Made by a program: the position numbers and the translations under genes. Below, piece by piece: positions 1 through 6,319 of a stretch of DNA of 29,980 bases. Below the pieces are notes generated by a model. That model was not told the DNA's origin. It worked only from the letters and a program-made list of their open reading frames with translations, and searched no databases. Position 1 is the first letter of the stretch; each line of letters begins with the position of its first letter. The DNA is taken from positions 1 through 29,980 of the IMG/VR virus record IMGVR_UViG_3300042895_001173, one strand, 5' to 3'. The stretch is from a virus.

Positions 1-1568
1 TCATCGTTGGAGAACCTAATCGCTCTATCAAAATACTCACCGCCTGGTGTCCAGTGAACCCCAGGAGACTCTCCTGCAAGAATTGAGACAGTTCCCGAAG
101 GCTTTACTGTTGTCATCTTGATTGACTCACGAATTCCGAGCCACTCCGAGTAAGAAACATCATAATTCTTTACCGTGTTGTACCCAGTGTCCATCCACTC
201 ACGAAGAACTGGCATTCCCACGCGGTCAGCGAAGTTAGCAACACCGGACATTGAAGTACCGATGCGACGATTGCGTTGCATGATTGCGTTTGTCTCTTCC
301 CAGTGGGTAGGAAGAAGCGTTACGGTCTTTGCGTAAAGATATGCAAACTTCAAGGTTCGCTTGTAATCATCCAAAGAATCATGGCGATTGAGGTATGTCT
401 CCACGAGAGTACAGCACTCATATGACTCAAGAGATTGTTCTGCACATGGGTTATATCCAGCAACACGCCAGTCTTTGTTGTTTGCAGGGTCTGCAAGACG
501 ACCGTATTTACGAGACATGTCAAGCCAGATAACTCCTGGCTCTCCATTGAGCGCAATTCCGTCAACAATCTTAGAAAGGTCCTTGCCTACAGAGGTTTCA
601 ACGGAGTTGTTTGACATCCATCCCCAACCAAGTGATTCTGGGTCGTATGAGTTGCGCTCAGGAAATACTGATGAGTTTTTCAAGTTAAGAAATTCATCAT
701 CATCCAAACTACCAATCAGCAATTCTGCGGAGCGACGAACGTTTCCAGAAACAACACAAACACCAATCATGTTTCCAATGTCTGCAATATCAACCTTTGT
801 AATTAATTGACCATTGCGGTTTTCAAACATCTTTCTAATGTATTTATGCAGTCGTTCTAACGAAGCGTGACCAGCAGCAGTACCACCAAATGTTTTGATA
901 GGTGTTCCTGCAGGGCGAATTAGTGAATAATCAAAGATGATTGGTGACTGGTCTTGCTTTAAGTAAGAATTAATCAACATGCTGACAGAAGAAACCCAGC
1001 CTTCTCGGCTGTCTTCAATGACTTCTGTAACTGGTGGCTTTGTTGGCTCATAGATAGTGAATTCTTTTTCTGCACCCTTGTTGTCAAAACCAACACCGAC
1101 ACCAAGCATTGATGCTTCCATAAGAAACGCAAAAGGCTTTGCAGGATTGTTCTTTGTCATTTCAGATGTTGATACAAATGCACAGTTCTGCAACGCAGCA
1201 GAGTTTTTCTGAACATTGACTAACGGAGTTCCCATAACCCACAAGCCACGACCAGGTGGAGTCCACTTCAGGTTAAACAAACGGTCAAACGCTTCTTTTG
1301 CAGATGCTTGTGCTTTGGAATCGTTCCAGGGTAGACGATTTGTTTTGCAGTGGTCTTTCTGCAGGGAGTACATACCGTTGATTACGCGTTCACAAACATC
1401 TGACCATGTTTCTTTTGTTCCGTCTTCTTTTAAGCGCGAATAAGTACGCAAAAAAGTTATTTCTCCTACAGAGTTACCGCCGGCATCAACATAACCAAAT
1501 GGTGCTTTTTTTGTTCTGTAAGAACTAATAAAATCTTCTGATAGGCGGAATGTGAAAAATGAAGACAC
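1..1568 (-). CDS. nrdJ: Adenosylcobalamin-dependent ribonucleoside-triphosphate reductase (class II, monomeric type), C-terminus beyond window
   Basis: Reduces ribonucleoside triphosphates to deoxynucleotides using a B12-derived radical, supplying DNA precursors for phage replication. I translated the strand from a GTG at 1568, which follows an in-frame TAA and has an AGAGGAG Shine-Dalgarno sequence 8 nt upstream. About 522 residues are visible of a family usually near 740, so the C-terminal redox cysteines lie outside the window. Visible family marks are a QNCAFVST segment (Cys129), SGNVRRSAEL, the active-site NPCAEQ (Asn373, Cys375, Glu377), and a second Cys at 386. The Cys375-Cys386 spacing of 11 equals the C408-C419 spacing of the Lactobacillus leichmannii enzyme (known), and KPSGTVSIL follows. 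No separate activator or small subunit is needed for this class, which suits a phage. Family assignment is firm. Confidence 0.93.
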   Translation of the reverse strand, partial: MSSFFTFRLSEDFISSYRTKKAPFGYVDAGGNSVGEITFLRTYSRLKEDGTKETWSDVCERVINGMYSLQKDHCKTNRLPWNDSKAQASAKEAFDRLFNLKWTPPGRGLWVMGTPLVNVQKNSAALQNCAFVSTSEMTKNNPAKPFAFLMEASMLGVGVGFDNKGAEKEFTIYEPTKPPVTEVIEDSREGWVSSVSMLINSYLKQDQSPIIFDYSLIRPAGTPIKTFGGTAAGHASLERLHKYIRKMFENRNGQLITKVDIADIGNMIGVCVVSGNVRRSAELLIGSLDDDEFLNLKNSSVFPERNSYDPESLGWGWMSNNSVETSVGKDLSKIVDGIALNGEPGVIWLDMSRKYGRLADPANNKDWRVAGYNPCAEQSLESYECCTLVETYLNRHDSLDDYKRTLKFAYLYAKTVTLLPTHWEETNAIMQRNRRIGTSMSGVANFADRVGMPVLREWMDTGYNTVKNYDVSYSEWLGIRESIKMTTVKPSGTVSILAGESPGVHWTPGGEYFDRAIRFSND

Positions 1569-1638
1569 TTACTCGCTCCTCTTTCTATTTGTATGTTTAG
1601 GAAATCAATCATACAACCAACACCCTGTTTACACCCGT

Positions 1639-1941
1639 CTAAGCAATGCCCAAATTTTTTGCTTTCTCAAGTGTTACGTATGAACCTTTATGATGAATAA
1701 TCACACGTGCTTTTGTGAATGGAGTGATTTGCCTATCTTCGTAGATGTCTTCTTCTACTAAAAATGTCTGCAGTTCTTTTAATGTTTCAATAACTCCGGT
1801 AAGACCAACAATTTTTTTTGGTGGACCATCTTCTCCGTCGCAATCACCTGTAGGGTGACCGCAAACTGGACAAGGTTCACGAGTTGCTCTTAGAATAGAT
1901 ATTCCGTCGCCAAGTTTTTCAGTTGCGGAATCTCTAAACAT
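1639..1941 (-). CDS. Small Cys-containing protein of unknown function
   Basis: About 100 residues. An N-terminal CPVCGHPTGDC segment could bind zinc. The C-terminal half (FTKARVIIHHKGSYVTLEKAKNLGIA) reads as a compact beta-alpha unit. I do not recognise the family. The start is uncertain: the ATG at 1941 has GAGG 11 nt upstream, while a TTG two codons earlier (1947) has GAGG 5 nt upstream. The GAGG itself is the complement of the 5' acceptor arm of the tRNA on the other strand. The gene ends 70 nt before the reductase start on the same strand, so the two may be co-transcribed; a weak promoter (TTGTAT-17-TACAAA) lies in the gap. Confidence 0.7.
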   Translation of the reverse strand: MFRDSATEKLGDGISILRATREPCPVCGHPTGDCDGEDGPPKKIVGLTGVIETLKELQTFLVEEDIYEDRQITPFTKARVIIHHKGSYVTLEKAKNLGIA

Positions 1942-1952
1942 ACTCAATTTTA

Positions 1953-2031
1953 CCTCGCCTGGTTCACCTGGTCGGTGAACTGTGTCTTATAAACACAGTC
2001 TAAACATAAGGTTCAATTCCTTAGGCGAGGA
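1953..2031 (+). tRNA. tRNA-Ile (anticodon UAU)
   Basis: A cloverleaf can be drawn by hand. Acceptor stem CCTCGCC/GGCGAGG is 7 perfect pairs (1953-1959 with 2024-2030), discriminator A2031. D stem GTTC/GAAC encloses a loop with GG. Anticodon stem TGTGT/ACACA has loop CTTATAA, giving anticodon UAU at 1988-1990. T stem TAAGG/CCTTA has the canonical loop TTCAATT. Odd points: no free base between the D and anticodon stems (position 26), a 9-nt variable loop, and no encoded CCA. It would read the isoleucine codon AUA. It sits on the plus strand between two minus-strand genes. Confidence 0.8.
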
Positions 2032-2661
2032 CTAATAGAAAACCTGAAGGTGAAAACCGAGGTTATTAATTGCTTCCGCTGCATCGTCTTCATCTTTTTC
2101 GTTGACAATATATTGTTCCATTATTGTCTTGTACAAAAGTGCTGGATAACTCTTGTCACGCAATGTTCTTACCGCTCCGTCTGGATAAACAGTAATCGGC
2201 TTAAAAATCATCCTATTTTGGGCTAGATATTCATAAGAAATTGAAACAAGCGTTAGTTCTGCTCCTCCCATTTCGTCACTTTCGGCGTGAGTTACAGTAA
2301 TGCACTCATTTACTCCGGTAGTTTCGTCAAGAAATGCTTTCTGAAGGTCAAGTCCTCGTGTTTTTTCTATATCCGGAGAACAGTACCCCTCGGCCACCAT
2401 GGAGAGGCTGTCAATATCCCAGAAACCCTTAAGAATCCCAAGCATTGCCGCGCATCTTTGAAGCCTGTCTATTGGTTTTTCCTGCATGTGCTTCTTACTT
2501 AACTGCACAATGGCGAGAACCTTGCCATCTTTCCATCCAATAAAATTGAATGCCAAATCTTCCCCGACTCCTAACTCACTAACAAAACCTTGTTTTGCTA
2601 ATTGAGCAGATGTCAAGGCTAATGCTATTTTTGAAAATTCGTCTGGGTATAAATCATCCAC
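2032..2661 (-). CDS. Unknown protein, 209 residues
   Basis: A soluble, mildly acidic protein with no motif I recognise. The middle region (FNFIGWKDGKVLAIVQLSKK, then LTLVSISYEYLAQNRMIFKP) alternates like a beta-rich fold and the C-terminus is acidic and helical. The start is a GTG at 2661. There is no Shine-Dalgarno sequence, but a TAATGT -10 box lies exactly 6 nt upstream, so the transcript may be leaderless; no good -35 box is seen. The stop abuts the tRNA-Ile gene on the opposite strand. It is divergent from the histone-like gene that follows on the plus strand. Confidence 0.75.
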   Translation of the reverse strand: MDDLYPDEFSKIALALTSAQLAKQGFVSELGVGEDLAFNFIGWKDGKVLAIVQLSKKHMQEKPIDRLQRCAAMLGILKGFWDIDSLSMVAEGYCSPDIEKTRGLDLQKAFLDETTGVNECITVTHAESDEMGGAELTLVSISYEYLAQNRMIFKPITVYPDGAVRTLRDKSYPALLYKTIMEQYIVNEKDEDDAAEAINNLGFHLQVFY

Positions 2662-2739
2662 ACGCCCACATTAGTGCACTTAATGCTATAGTCGGGGATG
2701 TCCTATGGGGCCAAAAATCTTAACAAAGAAAGACAAGAC

Positions 2740-3030
2740 ATGAGTAAGCAACCAGCAAAGAAAACAGCAGCGAAGAAGACGGCAACAAAAAAAGCCGCTC
2801 CCAAGAAGAAGGCTGCTCCTGCGAAGAAGGCTGCAACAAAAAAGGCAGACCCAGTAAAGCGCGCCTACAACAAAGTTGAAAAAGTTGCCAAAGAAAATGG
2901 CATTGATTTTGATACTTACGAAGAAAAAGCAATTGAAGCAATTGAAGAAGCGTCAGAAAAAGTAGTCGCCGAATTTGTAAAAAATCGCAAGGGCTTACTC
3001 AGCAAACTGTTTGCTTGGATTAAGAAGTAA
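2740..3030 (+). CDS. Histone H1-like Lys/Ala-rich DNA-binding protein
   Basis: 96 residues from the ATG at 2740. Residues 5-40 are a low-complexity tail of repeated AKK, TKK and PAKK units, resembling eukaryotic H1 tails and the tails of actinobacterial HupB and phage histone-like proteins. The C-terminal half is an ordinary amphipathic, acidic then basic helical region (YEEKAIEAIEEASEKVVAEF, then KNRKGLLSKLFAWIKK). The tail likely binds DNA non-specifically, in compaction or nucleoid remodelling (inference). An upstream in-frame ATG at 2698 lies 5 nt after a TATAGT box and is an alternative leaderless start; I prefer 2740 because of the AAAGAAAG sequence before it and the MSKQPAKK start. A strong terminator follows the stop. 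Confidence 0.8.
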   Translation: MSKQPAKKTAAKKTATKKAAPKKKAAPAKKAATKKADPVKRAYNKVEKVAKENGIDFDTYEEKAIEAIEEASEKVVAEFVKNRKGLLSKLFAWIKK

Positions 3031-3040
3031 AAAACCACTC

Positions 3041-3090
3041 AAAACAACCCCTGGGGCGAAAATTTGTTCGCCTCGGGGGTTGTTTTATTT
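3041..3090 (+). terminator. Rho-independent terminator after the histone-like gene
   Basis: Stem AAAACAACCCC (3041-3051) pairs with GGGGTTGTTTT (3076-3086). An inner stem GGCGAA/TTCGCC (3055-3060 with 3067-3072) extends it, and a T-rich tail follows. Confidence 0.85.
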
Positions 3091-3132
3091 ATATGCCTAG
3101 ATACGCTTTCTTTTAATAAAGGAAGGTCTCAG

Positions 3133-3351
3133 ATGGCAAGAACACATGGCAACAAAGAGTTTGCCGCCGTAGTGCGAGAGATTGAACGCATCGGCTTCAG
3201 GGTTGAACAGACCAAGCGTGGCGTTTACAAGATTTACCCGCCACTCAGTATTGGTGGGCGTATGTACACAACCCACGGAACACCAAAGGCGATGAAAGCC
3301 ATCAAAAGCGAGTTTCGTAAAATCTACGGCATTGACTTGGCCTCAATATGA
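3133..3351 (+). CDS. HicA-like small RNA-binding protein
   Basis: 72 residues. The ATG at 3133 has a strong AAAGGAAGG ribosome-binding site. The layout EIERIGFRVEQTKRGVYKIYPP, then YTTHGTPKAMKAIKSEFRKIYGIDL resembles the HicA/YcfA fold: an initial helix with GF, a beta pair, then a conserved His-Gly-Thr followed by a helix. Classical HicA toxins have a catalytic His in a similar place, but I see no HicB antitoxin beside it. It may be a domesticated RNA-binding domain of the kind common in actinophages. The stop overlaps the next gene by ATGA, so translation is coupled. Confidence 0.6.
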   Translation: MARTHGNKEFAAVVREIERIGFRVEQTKRGVYKIYPPLSIGGRMYTTHGTPKAMKAIKSEFRKIYGIDLASI

Positions 3352-3725
3352 TTTACCCAGAAAAAGAGATGTATGGCGTTCTGGAGCCACAACCACCAGA
3401 AGTAAGACTGTCGGCAGAGCCGCTTCTTGCTCTTTTTAGGATTGATGGCTCCGAAAATAGCATTTCGGCTCTAGCAATGCGCTTAGGAACAGAACGCAAC
3501 GCCATCTACAGGTGGATAGAGAACGGCATCAACCTCAGAGTCGCCGAAAACATGGCTGAGAAAATAAACACCCATCCTGCCTTGATTTGGGGTCCTGAAT
3601 ATCACATCGCAACCTACATGGAAGCAAACCGTCAAACCATAATGGCACGTAGAAAACGGGAAAAACTCGTTCTTCGGCGTTCTATTGCGAGAAAGGAAAA
3701 GAGAGATGAAAGAATCACACAATAA
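3348..3725 (+). CDS. Helix-turn-helix DNA-binding protein
   Basis: 125 residues. Residues about 38-70 (ISALAMRLGTERNAIYRWIE, then GINLRVAENMAEKINTHPALIW) form a helix-turn-helix with a following helix, similar to small phage regulators. The C-terminus is very basic (MARRKREKLVLRRSIARKEKR) and may add non-specific DNA contacts. The start ATG overlaps the previous stop (ATGA), and the end overlaps the next gene by about 20 nt. The three genes from 3133 to 3975 therefore form one coupled regulatory operon on the plus strand. Confidence 0.75.
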   Translation: MIYPEKEMYGVLEPQPPEVRLSAEPLLALFRIDGSENSISALAMRLGTERNAIYRWIENGINLRVAENMAEKINTHPALIWGPEYHIATYMEANRQTIMARRKREKLVLRRSIARKEKRDERITQ

Positions 3726-3975
3726 GAAAAAAATTTTCTACAGCCCTGAGCAGACAGCACTAACGCTTAACTTTATTGTTGACTTCACCAAAGAACGTGG
3801 TTATCCACCGTCCGTTAGAGAAGTGGGCGAGAAAATCGGCGTTAGTTCGTCGTCAACTATCCATAAATTCATACGTCAATGCGTTGATGCAGGGTACGTA
3901 GACCTTGATGCACGCATCCCTCGGTCAATAAGAGTTTCCAAGATAGGCAAAAAGTACTTATCTTCGGCTCAATGA
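3706..3975 (+). CDS. LexA-type winged-helix DNA-binding protein without protease domain
   Basis: 89 residues from the ATG at 3706, which has GGAAAAGAGAG upstream. It matches the N-terminal DNA-binding domain of LexA: TLNFIVDFTKERGYPPSVRE, VGEKIGVSSSSTIHKFIRQC, GYVDLDARIPRSIRV. In LexA this domain recognises SOS boxes. Here the S24 autoprotease domain is absent, so it cannot self-cleave in response to DNA damage. It may act as a constitutive repressor of host SOS genes or of phage promoters (inference). It lies at the end of the coupled three-gene operon and converges on the tRNA-Arg gene. Confidence 0.85.
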   Translation: MKESHNKKKIFYSPEQTALTLNFIVDFTKERGYPPSVREVGEKIGVSSSSTIHKFIRQCVDAGYVDLDARIPRSIRVSKIGKKYLSSAQ

Positions 3976-3976
3976 G

Positions 3977-4049
3977 TGCCCTTGGTTGGATTTGAACCAA
4001 CGACCTGCGGATTAGAAGTCCGTTGCGCTATCCACTGCGCCACAAGGGC
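3977..4049 (-). tRNA. tRNA-Arg (anticodon UCU)
   Basis: Standard cloverleaf on the minus strand: acceptor GCCCTTG/CAAGGGC, D arm with GTGGAT loop, anticodon loop CTTCTAA giving UCU, T arm GTTGG-TTCAAAT-CCAAC, discriminator A, 73 nt, no encoded CCA. It reads AGA and, by wobble, AGG. Confidence 0.95.
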
Positions 4050-4059
4050 TTATGGCTAC

Positions 4060-4088
4060 AATCTAGCCTCTCCAGATAAAGAATGCAA
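4060..4088 (-). promoter_or_regulatory. Promoter of tRNA-Arg
   Basis: Minus strand TTGCAT, 17-nt spacer, TAGATT, ending 10 nt before the tRNA 5' end. Fits the TTGNNN-17-TANNNT pattern seen across this window. Confidence 0.6.
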
Positions 4089-4099
4089 GAAAGGCAAAA

Positions 4100-4597
4100 A
4101 TGGCATACAACTACATTGAGGCCTTCACCGAAGGTCATTCTTATAACAAAGTCGTTGCGAAGTATTTAATTGACAAAGGAATACCGTGTACTGTCCCCGA
4201 ACTGCAAATAGCAAAAAATCGTGAAGAGCGCCGGCAGATGACATTGACAGAAAAAGACATTACGCTTGATTTATTGCCACATATCTTGGAAGTAAAGAAC
4301 GTCAGCGTGGAATTTGGTTGGGACCCCAAAGACTTCCCGTTCCCCACAACGATTGTTGACACAGTTAACAGTTACGAAGACAAACAACAGAAACCGCTTG
4401 CATATATTTTGCGCAGTAAGAAAACTGGCGCAATGCTCGCTGTGGGACCATCATCAAAAGACAGATGGAAGAACAAGAACCTGTACGACAAGAAACAGGA
4501 ACTAACAGACAACTTCTACATAGTTGACAAACGTGACTTGCGAAGTATGGATGAACTTGTAGAGCACATCCTCAAACTCCAAAAACGTACTTCATAA
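4100..4597 (+). CDS. Probable PD-(D/E)XK-family nuclease
   Basis: 165 residues, ATG with AAAGG 5 nt upstream. Asp53 (EKDITLDLL) followed by a strand containing Glu64-Val-Lys66 (HILEVKN) is the classical D-X(n)-E-X-K metal-binding core of the PD-(D/E)XK nuclease fold. Further strands (LAYILRSKKTGAMLAVGP) and a Lys/Trp/Asn segment (SKDRWKNKNLYDKKQ) follow, then the pattern FYIVDKRDLRSMDELVEHIL, which suits the last strand and helix. Its likely substrate is DNA in recombination, repair or host DNA degradation. It is a single gene after the tRNA, followed by 119 nt of non-coding DNA. Confidence 0.55.
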   Translation: MAYNYIEAFTEGHSYNKVVAKYLIDKGIPCTVPELQIAKNREERRQMTLTEKDITLDLLPHILEVKNVSVEFGWDPKDFPFPTTIVDTVNSYEDKQQKPLAYILRSKKTGAMLAVGPSSKDRWKNKNLYDKKQELTDNFYIVDKRDLRSMDELVEHILKLQKRTS

Positions 4598-4716
4598 CTA
4601 GATAAAACATGGCAGTTCCATATATCCACATCTTTATCATCGGTTCTATGTCATTTATAAAACTCATTAGATAAATCTATCCGCACACATCAACGATGTA
4701 TTTGTATTTATGGGCG

Positions 4717-5310
4717 TCACTGTTCTAGCCAGTTCTTTTTAATCCATTTAGAAATGAACTCAGCACGCAATTTAGAACCCGTAGAACCGTAATGGACCTT
4801 ATCAGGATTCAATAGAAACCGCCTACTTTGGATAAATCTATCCCAACCAACAACGTGCATATTGGTATTTCTACTAGCCCTGTCTTTAAGCATTACGTTC
4901 CATAAGGTCGCTGAGCGGTTGTTGCCCTTCTTCCAGCCTTTCCACACCGAAACCCAAGCAACATTCTTGCCTTTAAGTTCCCTCATGACTGCCGAAACGT
5001 TATTACCAAAAGCCTCTGGCTTATGAAGGCCAGTATCGTTCGTACCAAGCGCAATCACCCAACAAGCGTCCTTGTCAACGCGCTTCTTGTAGTACCTGAC
5101 CGCTTCTAAGCCCGTGTGACGGTCGTTAGGCATCTTCGTAAACACCGACCTACTTCCGGCAGCAGAAATTATGGCGTCAGGCAAACCGATTTTTTTATAT
5201 TCAGCAGCCTGAAACTGTTTTGAATGAAGCGTTAAAGAGTCCCCGATGTGGACCACGTTTGAACATGTCCCAGGGACATTCATTAGTAGGGAGAACAAAA
5301 GACTATACAT
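4717..5310 (-). CDS. SGNH/GDSL-family hydrolase
   Basis: 197 residues from the ATG at 5310. SGNH-hydrolase blocks are in order: GDSLT with the nucleophile Ser25, GTND at 89-92 with the oxyanion-hole Asn91, and DKVH at 170-173 supplying the catalytic Asp and His. The family removes acyl groups from polysaccharides, lipids or peptidoglycan. The N-terminus (MYSLLFSLLMNVPGTCS) is short and hydrophobic and could be a weak export signal or the first buried strand. I chose 5310 because GAGGTG lies 10 nt upstream; an earlier ATG at 5328 has no ribosome-binding site. It overlaps the metallophosphoesterase gene by 8 nt, so the two are coupled. Role (cell-envelope deacylation) is inferred. Confidence 0.8.
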   Translation of the reverse strand: MYSLLFSLLMNVPGTCSNVVHIGDSLTLHSKQFQAAEYKKIGLPDAIISAAGSRSVFTKMPNDRHTGLEAVRYYKKRVDKDACWVIALGTNDTGLHKPEAFGNNVSAVMRELKGKNVAWVSVWKGWKKGNNRSATLWNVMLKDRASRNTNMHVVGWDRFIQSRRFLLNPDKVHYGSTGSKLRAEFISKWIKKNWLEQ

Positions 5311-5797
5311 ATCTATCAAGCACCTCATCTAAAAGGATTGGTTTGTAACCAGTCTGTTCAACGCTCACGCACTGATACCAGGGGTCTGGAAGCGACTCAG
5401 CGTGTAAATGTCCGTGAATATTGCCTTTATAGCGGTATTTCTGGTGGTCAGAGACCGGAATGTGAGTTAAAACAAACTTGTTGTACGAAAACGTGCCCAT
5501 GATGTCATAAAAATGTGGGGTGTAAACATTTAACGGAAGTCTATCGTGATTGCCCTTTATTAATAATTTCCTACCATGTAAGAACCGCATCGTTTTGACA
5601 CCTTTCTTGTCTATGGCAACATCACCAAGGTGGATAACCGTATCCTCAGGGCCTACCGTCTCGTTCCACAACTGAATCATCTCTTCGTCCATATCGCTGG
5701 CGGAATCCCACGGACGTAACTTGTCGCCGTGCTTGGCGGAGAACTCGCAAATGCGTTGGTGTCCCCAATGAGTGTCGGCTGTAACGAATATTGACAT
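5303..5797 (-). CDS. Calcineurin-like metallophosphoesterase
   Basis: 164 residues, matching the compact YfcE/MJ0936-like phosphoesterases. Metal-binding motifs in order: DTHWGH near the N-terminus, GDVA, GNHD, THIPV, and GHLH near the C-terminus. It hydrolyses a phosphodiester or phosphomonoester; the substrate (nucleotide, nucleic acid or signalling molecule) cannot be told from sequence. Phages often carry such enzymes in nucleotide or end-healing roles. The start ATG has GGAGAT before it, but the TACGAT -10 box is only 6 nt upstream, so transcription probably begins at or next to the ATG. It heads a two-gene operon with the SGNH hydrolase. Confidence 0.88.
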   Translation of the reverse strand: MSIFVTADTHWGHQRICEFSAKHGDKLRPWDSASDMDEEMIQLWNETVGPEDTVIHLGDVAIDKKGVKTMRFLHGRKLLIKGNHDRLPLNVYTPHFYDIMGTFSYNKFVLTHIPVSDHQKYRYKGNIHGHLHAESLPDPWYQCVSVEQTGYKPILLDEVLDRYV

Positions 5798-5803
5798 ATC
5801 TCC

Positions 5804-5831
5804 ATCGTACCGGAGAGAACTGAGAACACAA
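5804..5831 (-). promoter_or_regulatory. Promoter of the phosphoesterase/SGNH operon (leaderless geometry)
   Basis: TTGTGT, 16-nt spacer, TACGAT, then GGAGAT and the ATG. The 6-nt gap is the same as in the right-arm promoters, but the spacer is not conserved. Confidence 0.55.
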
Positions 5832-6289
5832 CGTTTTGTATGGATTTATCCAATAGTGGGCTAGACCTCAAAATTTGTGGTGTGCCCCCCCACGCGCGCC
5901 CGGCCCATCTGGAAAGGAGCCCCGAGAATGGCCCCACGGGGTCAGAAAACGACCACTTATAGTAGTTATACACAGCCCATGATGTCACCCCCTGTGGTTG
6001 TCCACACCCTGTGGATAAAGGTCAAAGCGAACATCTGTACGACGAACACATGTACTACAGGTACCTATGGAAGTGCCTATGGACCCACCATATGAACACC
6101 TCATACAAACAGTGTCAAGTAAATAGCCCATCAACCATGACGCCATACCTGATTGTGAATATCACCCTCTGGCATATCCAAAAGTGCGCCTCTCAAGCAC
6201 GCTTTTGCACACACATCAATCACATCACCAAGTCGCATCAAACTATTAGTTACACACACTTCACACACCACACAGTGAGGTGTTCTACA
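5832..6289. other. Gene-poor region with clustered DnaA boxes (candidate replication origin)
   Basis: About 460 nt between the divergent phosphoesterase operon and the giant gene. It holds TTATACACA (5966-5974), TTGTCCACA (5998-6006) and, inverted, TTATCCACA (6010-6018), all fitting the DnaA box TTWTNCACA, within 53 nt. A C/G-rich tract (5884-5935) precedes them. From about 6030 to 6280 the plus strand is pyrimidine/A-rich with CACAC runs and few G. Only one weak gene candidate (5928-6095) is seen. Confidence 0.5.
5928..6095 (+). CDS. Possible small Thr-rich protein (uncertain)
   Basis: 55 codons starting MAPRGQKTTTYSSYTQPMM. The only support is a very good ribosome-binding site, GGAAAGGAG, 8 nt before the ATG. 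The composition is odd (14 Thr) and the reading frame runs through the DnaA-box cluster, which argues that its sequence is set by other constraints. I do not recognise it. Confidence 0.3.
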   Translation: MAPRGQKTTTYSSYTQPMMSPPVVVHTLWIKVKANICTTNTCTTGTYGSAYGPTI

Positions 6290-6319
6290 ATGAGTCAATG
6301 CCTTTCTCTTATGACATAG
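6290..6319 (+). CDS. Nine-codon leader ORF overlapping the start of the giant gene
   Basis: MSQCLSLMT then TAG. Its ATG has GAGG at the ideal distance (9 nt), while the giant gene's ATG (6298) lies inside it in another frame and has no well-placed ribosome-binding site. It could couple or meter translation of the giant gene, or mark a sequencing frameshift at the 5' end. Confidence 0.3.
   Translation: MSQCLSLMT

Noticed and set aside
1953-2031. The 1953-2031 inverted repeat read as a terminator
   Set aside because: A full cloverleaf with canonical T loop and anticodon loop fits much better; there is no T-tract.
3133-3351. A HicAB toxin-antitoxin pair
   Set aside because: The neighbour is an HTH protein without the HicB fold, and no clear toxin-antitoxin arrangement is seen.
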